DNA of 64,000 nt from Kineosporia rhizophila (GCF_021277265.1 NZ_JAJSOH010000036.1:1-64000), one strand, 5' to 3'. Counted from the first letter of the stretch, positions 42,564-52,065 are shown. The notes: generated from the letters alone by a model not told the origin. Numbers and translations: made by a program.

Positions 42564-44540
42564 ATGCCTCTGCCCGAGCTGATCGGTCGATACCGGCCTG
42601 TCCGTCGTCTCGGCTCCGGTGGCTTCGCCGTGGTGTGGCTCGCCCACGACGAGTCACTGGATGCCGAAGTCGCCGTCAAGGTCATGGCCGACAACTGGGC
42701 CGACCGCCTGGACCTGCGTGAACGCTTCCTGGGGGAAGCCCGGATGCTGCGTCAGGCGGCGTCCCAGCGGATCGTCCAGGTGTTCGACATCGGTGAGCTG
42801 GAGGACGGCCGGCCCTACCTGGTGATGGAGTACGCGGACGCCGGCACCCTGGCCGACCGGGTCAAGGCGAACGGGGCGTACCCGCTGGCCGAGGCGTTGC
42901 GGATCACCGCCGAGGTGGCCCGGGGGGTGGCCGAACTGCACGACGCGGGGGTGGTGCACCGCGACCTGAAGCCCTCGAACGTGCTGATCAAGTCGCGGCG
43001 GGGCGGTGGCGAGCGGCTGCTGGTGGCCGACCTGGGGGTGGCCAAGAGCCTGGCCCACGGTTCGGGCGTGACGATGTCGGTGGGCTCGGCCGGTTACATG
43101 GCCCCGGAGCAGATGGAGCCCCAGATCGGGGTGGACGTCCGGGCCGACGTGTACAGCCTGGGCGCGTTCGCCTTCTACCTGATGACGGCACAGAAGCCCT
43201 ACCTGCCGCTGGTGATGGCCGAGAAGATGCCGGCCGCCCTGCCCCGGCCGGTGCTGCAGACCATGCTGTCGGCGCTCGAGCGCGACCGGGAGAACCGCTG
43301 GCCCGACGCGGGCAGCCTGGCCGAGCGGTTCGACCAGCTCGCGGCCCAGCTGCCGGAAGACTTCTCGGTGGCCGCGGTCCGGCCGCCGGCCGAGTCGCCG
43401 ACCCCCACCCCCAGCTCCCCGGCCGGCAACAACACCCCGGACAGCCCCACCCCGGGCTGGACGTACGAGGGGCGGGAGGCGACCGGTTCGGGTCCGAACG
43501 GTGGTGGGGCTGCGGGCTGGTCCGATCCGATCCGGCCCGCTCCGGCCCGCTCCGGGTCGAACTGGGGTCAGCCGGCGAGCGCTCAGCAGGTGGGGGCCTT
43601 CGGAACGGCCGATCCGACCCAGGCCGGGCCCACCCGGGCCGCAGCGCCGGCCGCCCACCGGTCCACGCCGATGCCGTCGGCCCGGCCCGCGGGCCAGGAC
43701 GTCACCCAGCCGCTGGGGCCGCCGAACCAGGCCATGGCCCAGTCCCGGTCCCGCTACGACTCCAACGGCCCGCAGAACGCCGCACAGGCCTTCTCCCCGG
43801 GGTATGGCCAGGGGTACGGGTCCGGCCCGCAGGCCCACGCCTCCGGCCACCAGGGCTACGCGCCCGGAAACCAGGGGAACCAGGGCTACGCCCCGAGTCA
43901 CCATGGCCAAGCAGGTCAGCCGGGTCACCCAGGTCAGGGCGCCAGGCCGGCGTCGTCGTCCTCCGGCCGGTCCAACGGGCCGGGGCGGGCGCGCTGGATC
44001 GCGACCATGGTGCTCGTGGTGGCGCTGGCCGCGGCGACCGGTGTGGGCGCGGTCAGGTACTGGCAGACGCGGGGAGAGAAGGACATCACGGCCGAGAGCG
44101 CCGACGGGGTGCTCCGCCTGACCGTGCCGTCCGGGTTCGGGGACGAGTCGGTCGACACCGGCTGGGCGCCCGCCTCGATCGGTCTGAAGGGCAAGCAGGA
44201 GCCCTCCGGCCTGCTGCTGGCCGAGGACGTGAAGCTCTGGTCGGACCTGACGCAGGACGTGAACGGGGTGTTCGTCGGGCTCAGCACCAGCAAGGACCTG
44301 CCCGGCAAGGTCGAGGCGATCAAGCACCAGGACTGCGAGGGCAGTGAGCCGGTGGCGTACTCGGGCGAGCGCTGGGAAGGCTCCTACCGCACCTGGAACG
44401 GCTGCTCCGGCGGCGAGCGGGTGCTCCAGGAGGTGCACCTGAAGGCGGTCGACGGCGACCAGTGGGTGTACATGCAGATCCGGCAGAGCTCGGACACCTG
44501 GTCCGCCCAGACGGTGATCGAGGGTCTGGAACTGCAGTAG
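42564..44540 (+). CDS. Transmembrane Ser/Thr protein kinase
   Basis: PknB-like kinase, 658 aa. The catalytic domain is at 5-265: GSGGFAVVW glycine loop, Lys39, HRDLKPSN, DLGVAKSLA in place of DFG, and GSAGYMAPEQ activation segment. A Pro/Gly/Gln-rich linker of about 200 residues follows, then a membrane helix (about 477-499, WIATMVLVVALAAATGVGAV), and an extracellular domain (about 500-658) starting DGVLRLTVPSGFGDES that contains a CEGSEP and CSGGER cysteine pair. The start is 17 bp from the divergent sigma factor start. Confidence 0.93.
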   Translation: MPLPELIGRYRPVRRLGSGGFAVVWLAHDESLDAEVAVKVMADNWADRLDLRERFLGEARMLRQAASQRIVQVFDIGELEDGRPYLVMEYADAGTLADRVKANGAYPLAEALRITAEVARGVAELHDAGVVHRDLKPSNVLIKSRRGGGERLLVADLGVAKSLAHGSGVTMSVGSAGYMAPEQMEPQIGVDVRADVYSLGAFAFYLMTAQKPYLPLVMAEKMPAALPRPVLQTMLSALERDRENRWPDAGSLAERFDQLAAQLPEDFSVAAVRPPAESPTPTPSSPAGNNTPDSPTPGWTYEGREATGSGPNGGGAAGWSDPIRPAPARSGSNWGQPASAQQVGAFGTADPTQAGPTRAAAPAAHRSTPMPSARPAGQDVTQPLGPPNQAMAQSRSRYDSNGPQNAAQAFSPGYGQGYGSGPQAHASGHQGYAPGNQGNQGYAPSHHGQAGQPGHPGQGARPASSSSGRSNGPGRARWIATMVLVVALAAATGVGAVRYWQTRGEKDITAESADGVLRLTVPSGFGDESVDTGWAPASIGLKGKQEPSGLLLAEDVKLWSDLTQDVNGVFVGLSTSKDLPGKVEAIKHQDCEGSEPVAYSGERWEGSYRTWNGCSGGERVLQEVHLKAVDGDQWVYMQIRQSSDTWSAQTVIEGLELQ

Positions 44541-44627
44541 CCCGGCTACCAGCGAACTTTTCGCCCGGTCGCTGCATCCAAGCTCTGACCCCCGTTGCAC
44601 AGTCCGGGTTCTTCGGAAGGACGCACC

Positions 44628-45434
44628 ATGAAAACCGCACGCGTCGCTGCGGCCCTCGCCCCCGCTCTCCTGCTCGCTCTCACCGCCTGCGGCGCCGAGA
44701 GCACCCCGCAGAACGTGACCGGCGCCACGGCCGGGCCGGCCGGGGTGGCGGACCCCTCGGCGTCTGCGGACGACAGCGAAAGCAGCACCACGTCGCCGGC
44801 CGAATCGGCCACCGACGACTCTCCGATGCCGGCCGACGGCGGCTGCCCCGAGGGCGGTGGGAAGGTCCCCGCCAAGGCCGCGGGCGCTCAGGTGGGCGAT
44901 CTCGACGGTGACGGGGCCAAGGACGAGCTCTGGCTGGCCGACAACGGCAACAAGCGGCGCCTCGGGGTGCGCACGGCCAGCGGCCGGGTGATGTCCACCG
45001 TGTTCCAGAGCGGCAGCCCGCAGTCGGCCGTCGCCGTGGCGAACCGCCTGGGTGACGGCTCGGCGATCATCCTGCTGAGCACCGGCCGCACCGCCGCGCT
45101 CTACGCGGTGATCGACTGCGAGATCGTGGCCACCAAGGACAAGACCGGTGGGCAGTACACGTTCGACCTGGGCTTCGGCTCGTACGGCACCGGGGTGGCC
45201 TGCCCGATGGCCAACGACAAGCTGTACCTGGCCGGCTATCTGGCCACGGCCGCCGAGCGCGAGGGCTACGAGAACATCACCCGGACCCGGATCGACCTGA
45301 GCGAAGAGGGCGCCCGGGCCGACAACGGCACGGTGGCCGAACTGGGCGAGCACGGGAACGACTCGGCCAGCGCCAAGATCGCGCACGGGGTCAGTTGCGG
45401 CGACTCCGGGACGGCCGAGGAACCGGTCAGCTGA
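44628..45434 (+). CDS. Lipoprotein with FG-GAP/VCBS-like repeat
   Basis: Exported lipoprotein of 268 aa. The signal peptide MKTARVAAALAPALLLALTA ends at lipobox LTAC, followed by a Ser/Thr/Asp-rich flexible linker. The globular part contains VGDLDGDGAKDELWLA, an FG-GAP/calcium-loop-like unit, and two further Cys (VIDCEIVA, GVACPMAN). GAAGGA precedes ATG 44628. It sits 87 nt downstream of the first kinase on the same strand, so it may be its extracytoplasmic partner or ligand; that is inference. Confidence 0.85.
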   Translation: MKTARVAAALAPALLLALTACGAESTPQNVTGATAGPAGVADPSASADDSESSTTSPAESATDDSPMPADGGCPEGGGKVPAKAAGAQVGDLDGDGAKDELWLADNGNKRRLGVRTASGRVMSTVFQSGSPQSAVAVANRLGDGSAIILLSTGRTAALYAVIDCEIVATKDKTGGQYTFDLGFGSYGTGVACPMANDKLYLAGYLATAAEREGYENITRTRIDLSEEGARADNGTVAELGEHGNDSASAKIAHGVSCGDSGTAEEPVS

Positions 45435-45446
45435 CCGGCCTGACGG

Positions 45447-48113
45447 TCAGTCCACCCGCTCGAGCTCGGCGTACCCCACGTTGGCCGCGTTGTTCTTGTC
45501 CTGCCAGGTGAAGGTGGCCTTGTCCGGGTCGGTGGGGTCGAGCAGCAGGATGACCTCGCCGAGCGGCGCGCAGGTGCCGTTCTTGTTGTCCGACTCCTTC
45601 ACCGGAGCCCGGAGAATGACGGTGGTGAGAGCGACGCTGGTCACCGAGACCTTGGAACGGCAGCCCAGATCGACGGCCTCCATCGTGCCGGGCTTCTTCT
45701 TGCCGCCCTTCAGGTCCAGCCGTACCGTCCAGGTGGTCACGGTGCCGCTGTACTGCGTGACCTCGCCCTCCCAGGAACCCGCCAGCTCGTAGGGCAGCGT
45801 TCCCGCCGCTGCCTGCTTGTCCCCGTCCTCGACGGCCGCGTCCTCGGTGTCTTCGGTGTCTTCGGCGTCTTCGACCGCACCGGAACCGGCGGTGTCGCAG
45901 GCGGAGTCGTCACCCTGGTCGGCACCGACGTTGATCCGGCCGCCGCACGCCTCCGGATCGGCTGCGTCTTTCGACCCGCCGGACTCGCTGGAGGTCGAAC
46001 CCTTGGTGTCGTTCAGGCTTTCGGTGCCCTGGTTGCCGAGGTTGTAGAGGCCGACTCCCACCAGGAGGGTGAGCACGACGACGGCAGTGAGCACGGCAAA
46101 ACGGCCGCGGTTGGGCGCTGGAGTGCCCGGCCGCTGACCCGGAACCCCACCCGGGCGGCCACCGTTCGACCCGCCCCAGGCTTGAGGAGGCTGGTTCCAG
46201 CCGCCGTTCCCGTTGGGAGGAGGCAGAGCCGGGCCACCGTTGCCGGCGCGCTGGGCCGGGCCAGGCATCGGCGGCTGCGGGCCGCCGAGCGGACCCCGCT
46301 GGCCGTGCGAGCTGGACTGGCCGTGTGTGCCGGACTGGCCGCGCATGTCGGACTGCCCATGCGTGCCGGACTGGCCATGCATGCCGGACTGGCCATGCAC
46401 GCCGGGCAACCCTGGCGCGCCGGACTGCCCACGCGTGCCGGACTGGCCGCGCCCGTCAGACTGCCCGGGTGCGCCGGGTGCGCCGGGTGCGCCGGACTGC
46501 CCGGGCGCGCCGTACTGGCTAGGTGCGCTGTGCCGATTAGGCGCACCGTGCAGTCCCTGCTGACTTTGCTGCCCCTGCTGGTTTTTCGGGTTCCAGGCCG
46601 GCTGCTGACCTGGAGGGCCCCACTGCTGCGGCTGGGGCTGCTGCGGTTGCGGCGGCGGATAGCTGCCGGGCCGGGGACTGGGCTGCCAGTTCTGCGGGGC
46701 AGGCCGCTGGATATCCGGCGACCCGCCGAAAATCTGCGCACCGGAACCAGACTGAGACCCAGTGCCGTTCTGCGCCCCGGAACCATGCGTCCCAGAACCG
46801 TGCTGCCCCAAGCTGTGCTGCGACCCGGGAACGTTCGACCCAGCACCCGGCGCCCCACTGCCCGGCACCCCAGCGCCCGGAACTCCGCTGCCTGACACCC
46901 CAGCGCTCGGGAATCCGGAACCCGCGCCACCAGCACCCCGTCCCGGCGCGCCCCACTGCGGCTGCGGCGAAGGAGCGGGCGGCTGGTACTGCTGCGGCTG
47001 CGGAGTGCTGGGCGGCGAGTACTGACCACCCTGCTGAAATGCCGAAGGCGCATGCCCCTGAGGAGTTCCCGTGGCCCGCCCGCCGGAACCGGCGGGCGTT
47101 CCCCAGGGTGGGACGTCTGCAGATGGAACCCCCGGACTCACCGGACCTGAGGTGCCAGTAGGACGCCTGCCCGCAACCGGATGGCCCATCGCCCCGGCAT
47201 CGGCAACCGCCGTGCGCCCCTCGGCGTACCCCATGGTGGGGCCGGTCGTGGACGCCTCCACCAGCTGGGTGGCCTGGGCCAGGACGACGGTCGGGTCGGG
47301 GGCGTCGGTCTGGTCGGGCCGCCCGAGCAGCATCGACAGTGCCTGCTGGGCCGTGGGCCGGTAGGCCGCGTCCTTGCTGAAGCACCGGCGCAGCACGGCC
47401 AGCAGTTCGGGCGGCACACCGGTCAGGTCGGGCTCTTCGTGGGCGATCTTGGTGATCGCCGCCATCATGTGCTCGGCCTCGAACGGGGCGCGGCCGGTGG
47501 CGGCGAAGGCCATCACCGACCCCCAGGCGAACAGGTCGGTGGCCGGGCCGACCCGCTCACCGCGCAACTGCTCGGGCGACATGTAGGCGGGCGTACCGAA
47601 GAGCTTGCTGACCTTGGTGGTGTCGTTCGACAGGTCGCGGGCGATGCCGAAGTCGATGACCCGGGGGCCCTCCGGCGACATCATCACGTTGGCCGGCTTC
47701 AGGTCGCGGTGCACCACCCCGGCCTGGTGGATCGCCGCCAGGGCGGTGGCCGTGCCGATGGCCAGGCGCTGCAGGCGGGTGCCGGACATCGGGCCGTGCT
47801 CGCTCACGTACTGCTGCAGCGAGGGGCCCTCGATGAACTCACTGATCACGTAGGGCGGCTGCGACTGCATGTCGAAGTCGAGGATCTGGGCGGTGCAGAA
47901 CGGGGCCACCCGCCGGGCGGAGGCCACCTCCTTGGCGAACTGCTCGCGCGAGCGCTCGTCCTCCACCCGCAGCATCTTGACCGCGACCAGCTCGTTGTCG
48001 GGGGAAACGCCCAGGTAGACCACTCCCTGCCCACCGGCGCCGATACGGCCGGTGAGCCGGTAGCCGGCCACCTGCGTCGGGTCCGCGGACTGCAGGGGGG
48101 CAACGTCAGGCAC
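45447..48113 (-). CDS. Transmembrane Ser/Thr protein kinase with collagen-like linker
   Basis: Kinase of 888 aa. The catalytic domain (about 15-275) has GAGGQGVVYLG, Lys46, HRDLKPANVMM, IDFGIARDLS and FGTPAYMSPEQ. A very long Pro/Gln/Gly linker (about 290-665) includes a Gly-X-Y stretch around 531-609 with GQSGTHGQS-type triplets. The membrane helix is at about 670-693. The outer domain (about 775-888) starts SWEGEVTQYSGTVTTWTVRL and holds an LGCRS/GTCAP cysteine pair and TWQDKNNAANVGYAELE. The same outer domain ends the next kinase, so the two are paralogues. Confidence 0.93.
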   Translation of the reverse strand: MPDVAPLQSADPTQVAGYRLTGRIGAGGQGVVYLGVSPDNELVAVKMLRVEDERSREQFAKEVASARRVAPFCTAQILDFDMQSQPPYVISEFIEGPSLQQYVSEHGPMSGTRLQRLAIGTATALAAIHQAGVVHRDLKPANVMMSPEGPRVIDFGIARDLSNDTTKVSKLFGTPAYMSPEQLRGERVGPATDLFAWGSVMAFAATGRAPFEAEHMMAAITKIAHEEPDLTGVPPELLAVLRRCFSKDAAYRPTAQQALSMLLGRPDQTDAPDPTVVLAQATQLVEASTTGPTMGYAEGRTAVADAGAMGHPVAGRRPTGTSGPVSPGVPSADVPPWGTPAGSGGRATGTPQGHAPSAFQQGGQYSPPSTPQPQQYQPPAPSPQPQWGAPGRGAGGAGSGFPSAGVSGSGVPGAGVPGSGAPGAGSNVPGSQHSLGQHGSGTHGSGAQNGTGSQSGSGAQIFGGSPDIQRPAPQNWQPSPRPGSYPPPQPQQPQPQQWGPPGQQPAWNPKNQQGQQSQQGLHGAPNRHSAPSQYGAPGQSGAPGAPGAPGQSDGRGQSGTRGQSGAPGLPGVHGQSGMHGQSGTHGQSDMRGQSGTHGQSSSHGQRGPLGGPQPPMPGPAQRAGNGGPALPPPNGNGGWNQPPQAWGGSNGGRPGGVPGQRPGTPAPNRGRFAVLTAVVVLTLLVGVGLYNLGNQGTESLNDTKGSTSSESGGSKDAADPEACGGRINVGADQGDDSACDTAGSGAVEDAEDTEDTEDAAVEDGDKQAAAGTLPYELAGSWEGEVTQYSGTVTTWTVRLDLKGGKKKPGTMEAVDLGCRSKVSVTSVALTTVILRAPVKESDNKNGTCAPLGEVILLLDPTDPDKATFTWQDKNNAANVGYAELERVD
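46280..46520 (-). repeat. 18-nt repeats encoding collagen-like Gly-X-Y linker
   Basis: Within the second kinase gene, degenerate 18-nt repeats encode hexapeptides such as HGQSGM, HGQSGT and RGQSGT, that is alternating GQS and G-X-X triplets, with GAPGAPGAP at the upstream end. It lies on the cytoplasmic side between catalytic domain and membrane helix. Confidence 0.8.
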
Positions 48114-48218
48114 TGATTCAGTCTGCCATCCGAAGCGCGGCGATCTGTAGCACTCGGGGTAAACGTGCCCGCTTAGACCGGATTTTGTGACTCTCAGGCA
48201 ACCACGACTTGCGCAGAG

Positions 48219-49868
48219 TCACTCAAGTCGCAGCGTTCCGCCCCCGGAATTGCTCTCCTCGGCCGCGTCCTGCCAGGAGAAGAGCATCTCGCCGTCGCCG
48301 CTGCGGGTCAGGCGCACCGTGCTGTCGTCGGCACAGGTGTCCCACAGGTCGTCCTCCAGCTGTGTCGCCATCACCACCGAGTCGGTGCCGGACTCGAAGC
48401 TCAGCACTCCACCGCAGCCGAGCGAGCGGATGTCGATCCGTCCCTGGGACCGACCGGCCTCCAAGGTCAGCACCACCTCGTAGCGGGAGACCTCACCCAG
48501 CGGCTGGTAGACCTCGCCGCGCCAGGAGCCGGCGGTCCAGTCCGGCAGGGCGGCGGGGGTGTCCGTGCTGGTCTGCGGCAAAGGGACGTCGGTCGCGCCG
48601 ATGGTCTCGTCGGCACCGGTCGGCTCGGGGTCGGCTTCGTCGGTTCCGGGATCGGTACCGGTGTTCGGGTCGGTGGGCGAACTGGAGTTGGTGCGGGGCT
48701 CGTCGTTGTCGAGCAGGGTGCGCAGCAGCAGGGCGCCCCCGCCGACCATGCCGCCCCCGATCACGAGCACGGCCAGAACGGCCCCGATCGAGGACAGGAC
48801 GCCGCTGGGTCGGGTGCGGGTAGCGGGCAGACCGGAGGGCGGGGTCTCGGGCGTGCCGTACTCGGGCGAGTGCTCGGGTGAGGACCAGGCAGTCAGGCCG
48901 GACCGGCTCTCGCCGGTTCGCACCGGAGCCGGGGAAACACGCCTGGTGGTCGGCGTTCGGAGGGCCTGCTCGGCCTGCTCGGCCGCGGACTCCCCACCGG
49001 CGCCCCCACTGTTCTGCGCCAGCCGACTCCCCTCGGCGAGCACCACCGTCGGATCGGCCTGGTCGTGCTCGGGCCGGCCCAGCAGCAGGGCCAGGGCCTG
49101 CTGCGCGGTGGGGCGCTGGTCCGGCTCCTTGGCCAGGCAGCGGCGCAGCACCTCGGCCAGCCCGGCCGGCACCCCGTCGAGGCGCGGCTCCATCGTGGTG
49201 ATCCGGTGCACCACGGCCATCATGTGCTCGGCCTCGAACGGGGCCCGGCCGGTGGCGGCGAACGCGACCACCGAGGCCCAGGCGAACATGTCGGTCTGCG
49301 GACTCACCCGCTCGGCCCGGATCTGCTCCGGCGCCATGTAGGCCGGCGTTCCGAAAATCCGGCTCGTCACCGTGGTTTCGTGGGACAGGTCGCGAGCGAT
49401 GCCGAAGTCGATGACCCGCGGTCCCTCCGGCGAGATCATCACGTTGGCCGGCTTGAAGTCGCGGTGCACCACGCCTGCCTGATGAATGGCGGCCAATGCG
49501 GTGGCGGTGCCGATCGCCAGCCGCTGCAGCCGACTTCCGGTGATCGGCCCGGAGTCGCGTACCAGCCGCTGCAGCGACGGGCCTTCGATGAACTCGCTCA
49601 CCACGTAGGGCGATTCGGCCTCGAGATCGAAGTCGATGACGCGGGCGGTACAGAACGCCGCCACCCGGCGGGCCGCCGAGACCTCCTTGGCGAACTGCTG
49701 CCGGGACCGCTCATCCTCTAGCCGCAGTTGCTTGACCGCCACCCGACTGCCGTCCGGCCCGGCGCCGAGAAAGACAACCCCCTGACCACCCTGGCCGAGC
49801 CGGCTCACGATGCGGTACCCGGCGACCTCCGTCGGGTCTCCGGCTCGCAGTCGACTGGCGTCAGGCAT
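48219..49868 (-). CDS. Transmembrane Ser/Thr protein kinase
   Basis: Paralogue of the preceding kinase, 549 aa from ATG 49868 (MPDASRLRAGDPTEVAGYR aligns with the paralogue start). The catalytic domain has GQGGQGVVFLG, VAVKQLRLED, HRDFKPANVMI (Phe replacing the usual Leu of HRDLKPxN), IDFGIARDLS and FGTPAYMAPEQ. The linker is much shorter, the helix lies at about 356-383 (VLSSIGAVLAVLVIGGGMVG), and the outer domain ends with SWRGEVYQPLGEVSRYEVVL, LGCGGV, CADDS and FSWQDAAEES. The gene is upstream of its paralogue on the same strand with a 105-nt gap; a tandem duplication is likely. Confidence 0.93.
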   Translation of the reverse strand: MPDASRLRAGDPTEVAGYRIVSRLGQGGQGVVFLGAGPDGSRVAVKQLRLEDERSRQQFAKEVSAARRVAAFCTARVIDFDLEAESPYVVSEFIEGPSLQRLVRDSGPITGSRLQRLAIGTATALAAIHQAGVVHRDFKPANVMISPEGPRVIDFGIARDLSHETTVTSRIFGTPAYMAPEQIRAERVSPQTDMFAWASVVAFAATGRAPFEAEHMMAVVHRITTMEPRLDGVPAGLAEVLRRCLAKEPDQRPTAQQALALLLGRPEHDQADPTVVLAEGSRLAQNSGGAGGESAAEQAEQALRTPTTRRVSPAPVRTGESRSGLTAWSSPEHSPEYGTPETPPSGLPATRTRPSGVLSSIGAVLAVLVIGGGMVGGGALLLRTLLDNDEPRTNSSSPTDPNTGTDPGTDEADPEPTGADETIGATDVPLPQTSTDTPAALPDWTAGSWRGEVYQPLGEVSRYEVVLTLEAGRSQGRIDIRSLGCGGVLSFESGTDSVVMATQLEDDLWDTCADDSTVRLTRSGDGEMLFSWQDAAEESNSGGGTLRLE

Positions 49869-50074
49869 CGGCACATAGTGCCAGCCCGGCTTGTGAGGCA
49901 GGGAAATCCGCCCGACAGTGACGCTTTCGTCACTCACCGTCAGTCAGGGTCACGTACGGTGCTTCTCAGGGTGAGCCCTGATGCCGGTCGGCGACGCGCC
50001 GACTACGCTGGCCGAGGGCTGAGCGGTTGGGGAAGGCCGCCGGCCCGGATCCTGCGGAGGGGGCGGTTGCGGTC

Positions 50075-50836
50075 ATGTCCGAGATCTGGCGCGGCGTTCG
50101 GGAACTCGTTCTTCTGGGCGCCCTCTGGGGGGTGTACTCGCTCTCCCGGCTGCTCGCCTCGACCGATCTGAAGCCCGCGCTGTCCCGGGCGAACTCGGTC
50201 CTGGACGTGGAGCGGTTCTTCGGGCTGCACCACGAGCTGAGCTTCAACCACTTCACCGCTGCCCACGAATGGCTGGCGGTCGCCTTCAGCTACTACTACG
50301 CGGCCGCTCACTACGTGGTCACCGCGGCGGTGCTGATCCTGCTCTACACCCGCGGCCGGCAGGTCTACCAGCAGGGCCGCAACGCCCTGGTCCTGGCCAC
50401 GGTGATGGCCCTGGCCGCCTACATCACCATGCCCACGGCCCCGCCGCGGTTCGTGCCCGGCTACATCGACGTGCTGGCCGAGAACGCCGATCTGGGCTGG
50501 TGGGGGGCGGGGCACTCACTGCCGGGCGAGATGGGCCGGCTGACCAACGAGCTGGCGGCCATGCCGTCGATGCACGCGGGCTGGGCGCTGTGGGTGGCCC
50601 TGGCCGTCTCACTGACCACCCGGAACCGGCTGCTGCGCAGCCTGGGCTGGTCGCACGCCGTGCTCACCGCGCTGATCGTGATCGGCACCGGCAATCACTG
50701 GACGCTCGACGTGCTGGCCGGCTGGGCCGTGGTCGGTGCGGCCTGGGCGCTGGCGGTCCACGTGAACCCCGCGACCGAACCGGCCACCAGCACCCGCCGC
50801 GCGGCCGACGTGGCGGCCAAGAGCGTTGCCCGCTAG
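50075..50836 (+). CDS. PAP2-family membrane phosphatase/inositolphosphotransferase-like
   Basis: Integral membrane protein of 253 aa with about six helices, of the PAP2/AUR1-like type. The catalytic motifs are AMPSMHAGWALWVALAVSL and GTGNHWTLDVLAGWAVVGAA, giving the two active-site His. The family includes lipid phosphate phosphatases and, in mycobacteria, inositol-phosphate transferases, so it probably acts on a phospholipid or polyprenyl phosphate. ATG 50075 (MSEIWRGVREL) has a GGAGGGGGCGG tract upstream. Its stop overlaps the convergent ilvA stop by 4 nt. Confidence 0.87.
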   Translation: MSEIWRGVRELVLLGALWGVYSLSRLLASTDLKPALSRANSVLDVERFFGLHHELSFNHFTAAHEWLAVAFSYYYAAAHYVVTAAVLILLYTRGRQVYQQGRNALVLATVMALAAYITMPTAPPRFVPGYIDVLAENADLGWWGAGHSLPGEMGRLTNELAAMPSMHAGWALWVALAVSLTTRNRLLRSLGWSHAVLTALIVIGTGNHWTLDVLAGWAVVGAAWALAVHVNPATEPATSTRRAADVAAKSVAR

Positions 50837-52065
50837 TCGCTCTCGTGCCGGGGCTGGTAGCCCGCAGCGGTGAGGTCGGCCACCACCTGGTCGCAGTGCG
50901 CCGGGCCGCGGGTCTCCACCCACAGGGCCACCTCCACCTCGTTCACCGCGGTGCGGGCGCCGGTGCGCACGTGCTCCACCTCCATCACGTTCGCGTCGGT
51001 GGTGGCCAGACGCATCAGCAGCTGGGCGAGCGAGCCGGGCGTGTCCGGCACCCGCACACGCAGCCGCAGGTAGCGCCCGGCCGAGGCCAGGCCGTGCCGG
51101 ATCAGGCGCATCAGCAGCAGCGGGTCGACGTTGCCGCCGGAAAGCACGGCCAGGGCCGGGGTCTCGATCTCCAGCCCGTCCTTGAGCAGGGCCGCCACGG
51201 CGACCGCGCCGGCCGGCTCGATCAGCAGCTTCTGGCGTTCCAGCATCAGCAGCAGGGCCCGGGAGATGGTCTCCTCGTCGACCGTGACCACCTCGTCGAC
51301 CAGGCTGTCGACGATCGCGAAGGGCACGTCACCGGGCCGGCCCACGGCGATACCGTCGGCCATCGTGCTCATCGAGGGCAGCGACTCGGGCCGGCCCGCG
51401 GCCAGCGAGGGAGGGTACGCGGCCGCGCTCTCGGCCTGCACGCCGATCACCCGGATGTCGGGGCGCCGCGCCTTCAGCACCGTGGCCACACCGGCCAGCA
51501 GGCCACCGCCCCCGGTGCTGACCAGCACCGTCTTCACGTCCGGCCGCTGCTCGAGGAACTCCAGGGCGATCGTGCCCTGACCGGCCACCACGTCGGCGTG
51601 GTCGAACGGGTGGATCATCACCGCACCGCTGGTCTCGGCGTGCTCCAGGGCGCTGGCCAGGCACTCGTCCACCGTGCTGCCGGTGAGCACCACCTCGGCG
51701 CCGTAACCGCGGGTGGCGTCGAGCTTGGGCAGCGGCGCCCCGACCGGCATGTAGACCCGGGCCGGCACCCCGAGCAGCCGGGCCGCCAGGGCCACCCCCT
51801 GCGCGTGGTTGCCGGCGCTGGCCGCCACCACCCCCCGGGCCTTCTCGGCCTCGGACAGCCGGGCCATCCGGGTGTAGGCGCCGCGAATCTTGAACGAACC
51901 GGCCCGCTGCTGGTTCTCGCACTTCAGGTAGACGTCGCCGCCCCGTAGGTCGGACAGGGCCCGGCTGCGGACCACAGGGGTGCGCCGGATCACCGGTTCC
52001 AGCAGCTCGGCGGCCGCCAGAACATCGGCGTCGGAGACGGGCAGGACGCGGGCGGGAGCGGACAT
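50833..52065 (-). CDS. ilvA: Threonine ammonia-lyase
   Basis: PLP enzyme (fold type II) deaminating threonine to 2-oxobutyrate, 410 aa. The PLP lysine is Lys59 in RAGSFKIRGAY; SAGNHAQGVALAA and STGGGGLLAGVAT are the Asn and phosphate loops. A single C-terminal ACT-like domain (about 330-410) starts RYLRLRVRVPDTPGSLAQLL, the layout of the shorter, catabolic-type enzyme rather than the double-ACT biosynthetic form. GAGGATTCC precedes ATG 52065. It is not in an ilv operon here; divergent from the ABC exporter. Confidence 0.93.
   Translation of the reverse strand: MSAPARVLPVSDADVLAAAELLEPVIRRTPVVRSRALSDLRGGDVYLKCENQQRAGSFKIRGAYTRMARLSEAEKARGVVAASAGNHAQGVALAARLLGVPARVYMPVGAPLPKLDATRGYGAEVVLTGSTVDECLASALEHAETSGAVMIHPFDHADVVAGQGTIALEFLEQRPDVKTVLVSTGGGGLLAGVATVLKARRPDIRVIGVQAESAAAYPPSLAAGRPESLPSMSTMADGIAVGRPGDVPFAIVDSLVDEVVTVDEETISRALLLMLERQKLLIEPAGAVAVAALLKDGLEIETPALAVLSGGNVDPLLLMRLIRHGLASAGRYLRLRVRVPDTPGSLAQLLMRLATTDANVMEVEHVRTGARTAVNEVEVALWVETRGPAHCDQVVADLTAAGYQPRHESD

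Noticed and set aside
50075..50836. Undecaprenyl-diphosphatase BacA/UppP
   Set aside because: Motifs are of the PAP2/AUR1 type (PSMHAGWA, NHWTLDVLAG), not BacA.
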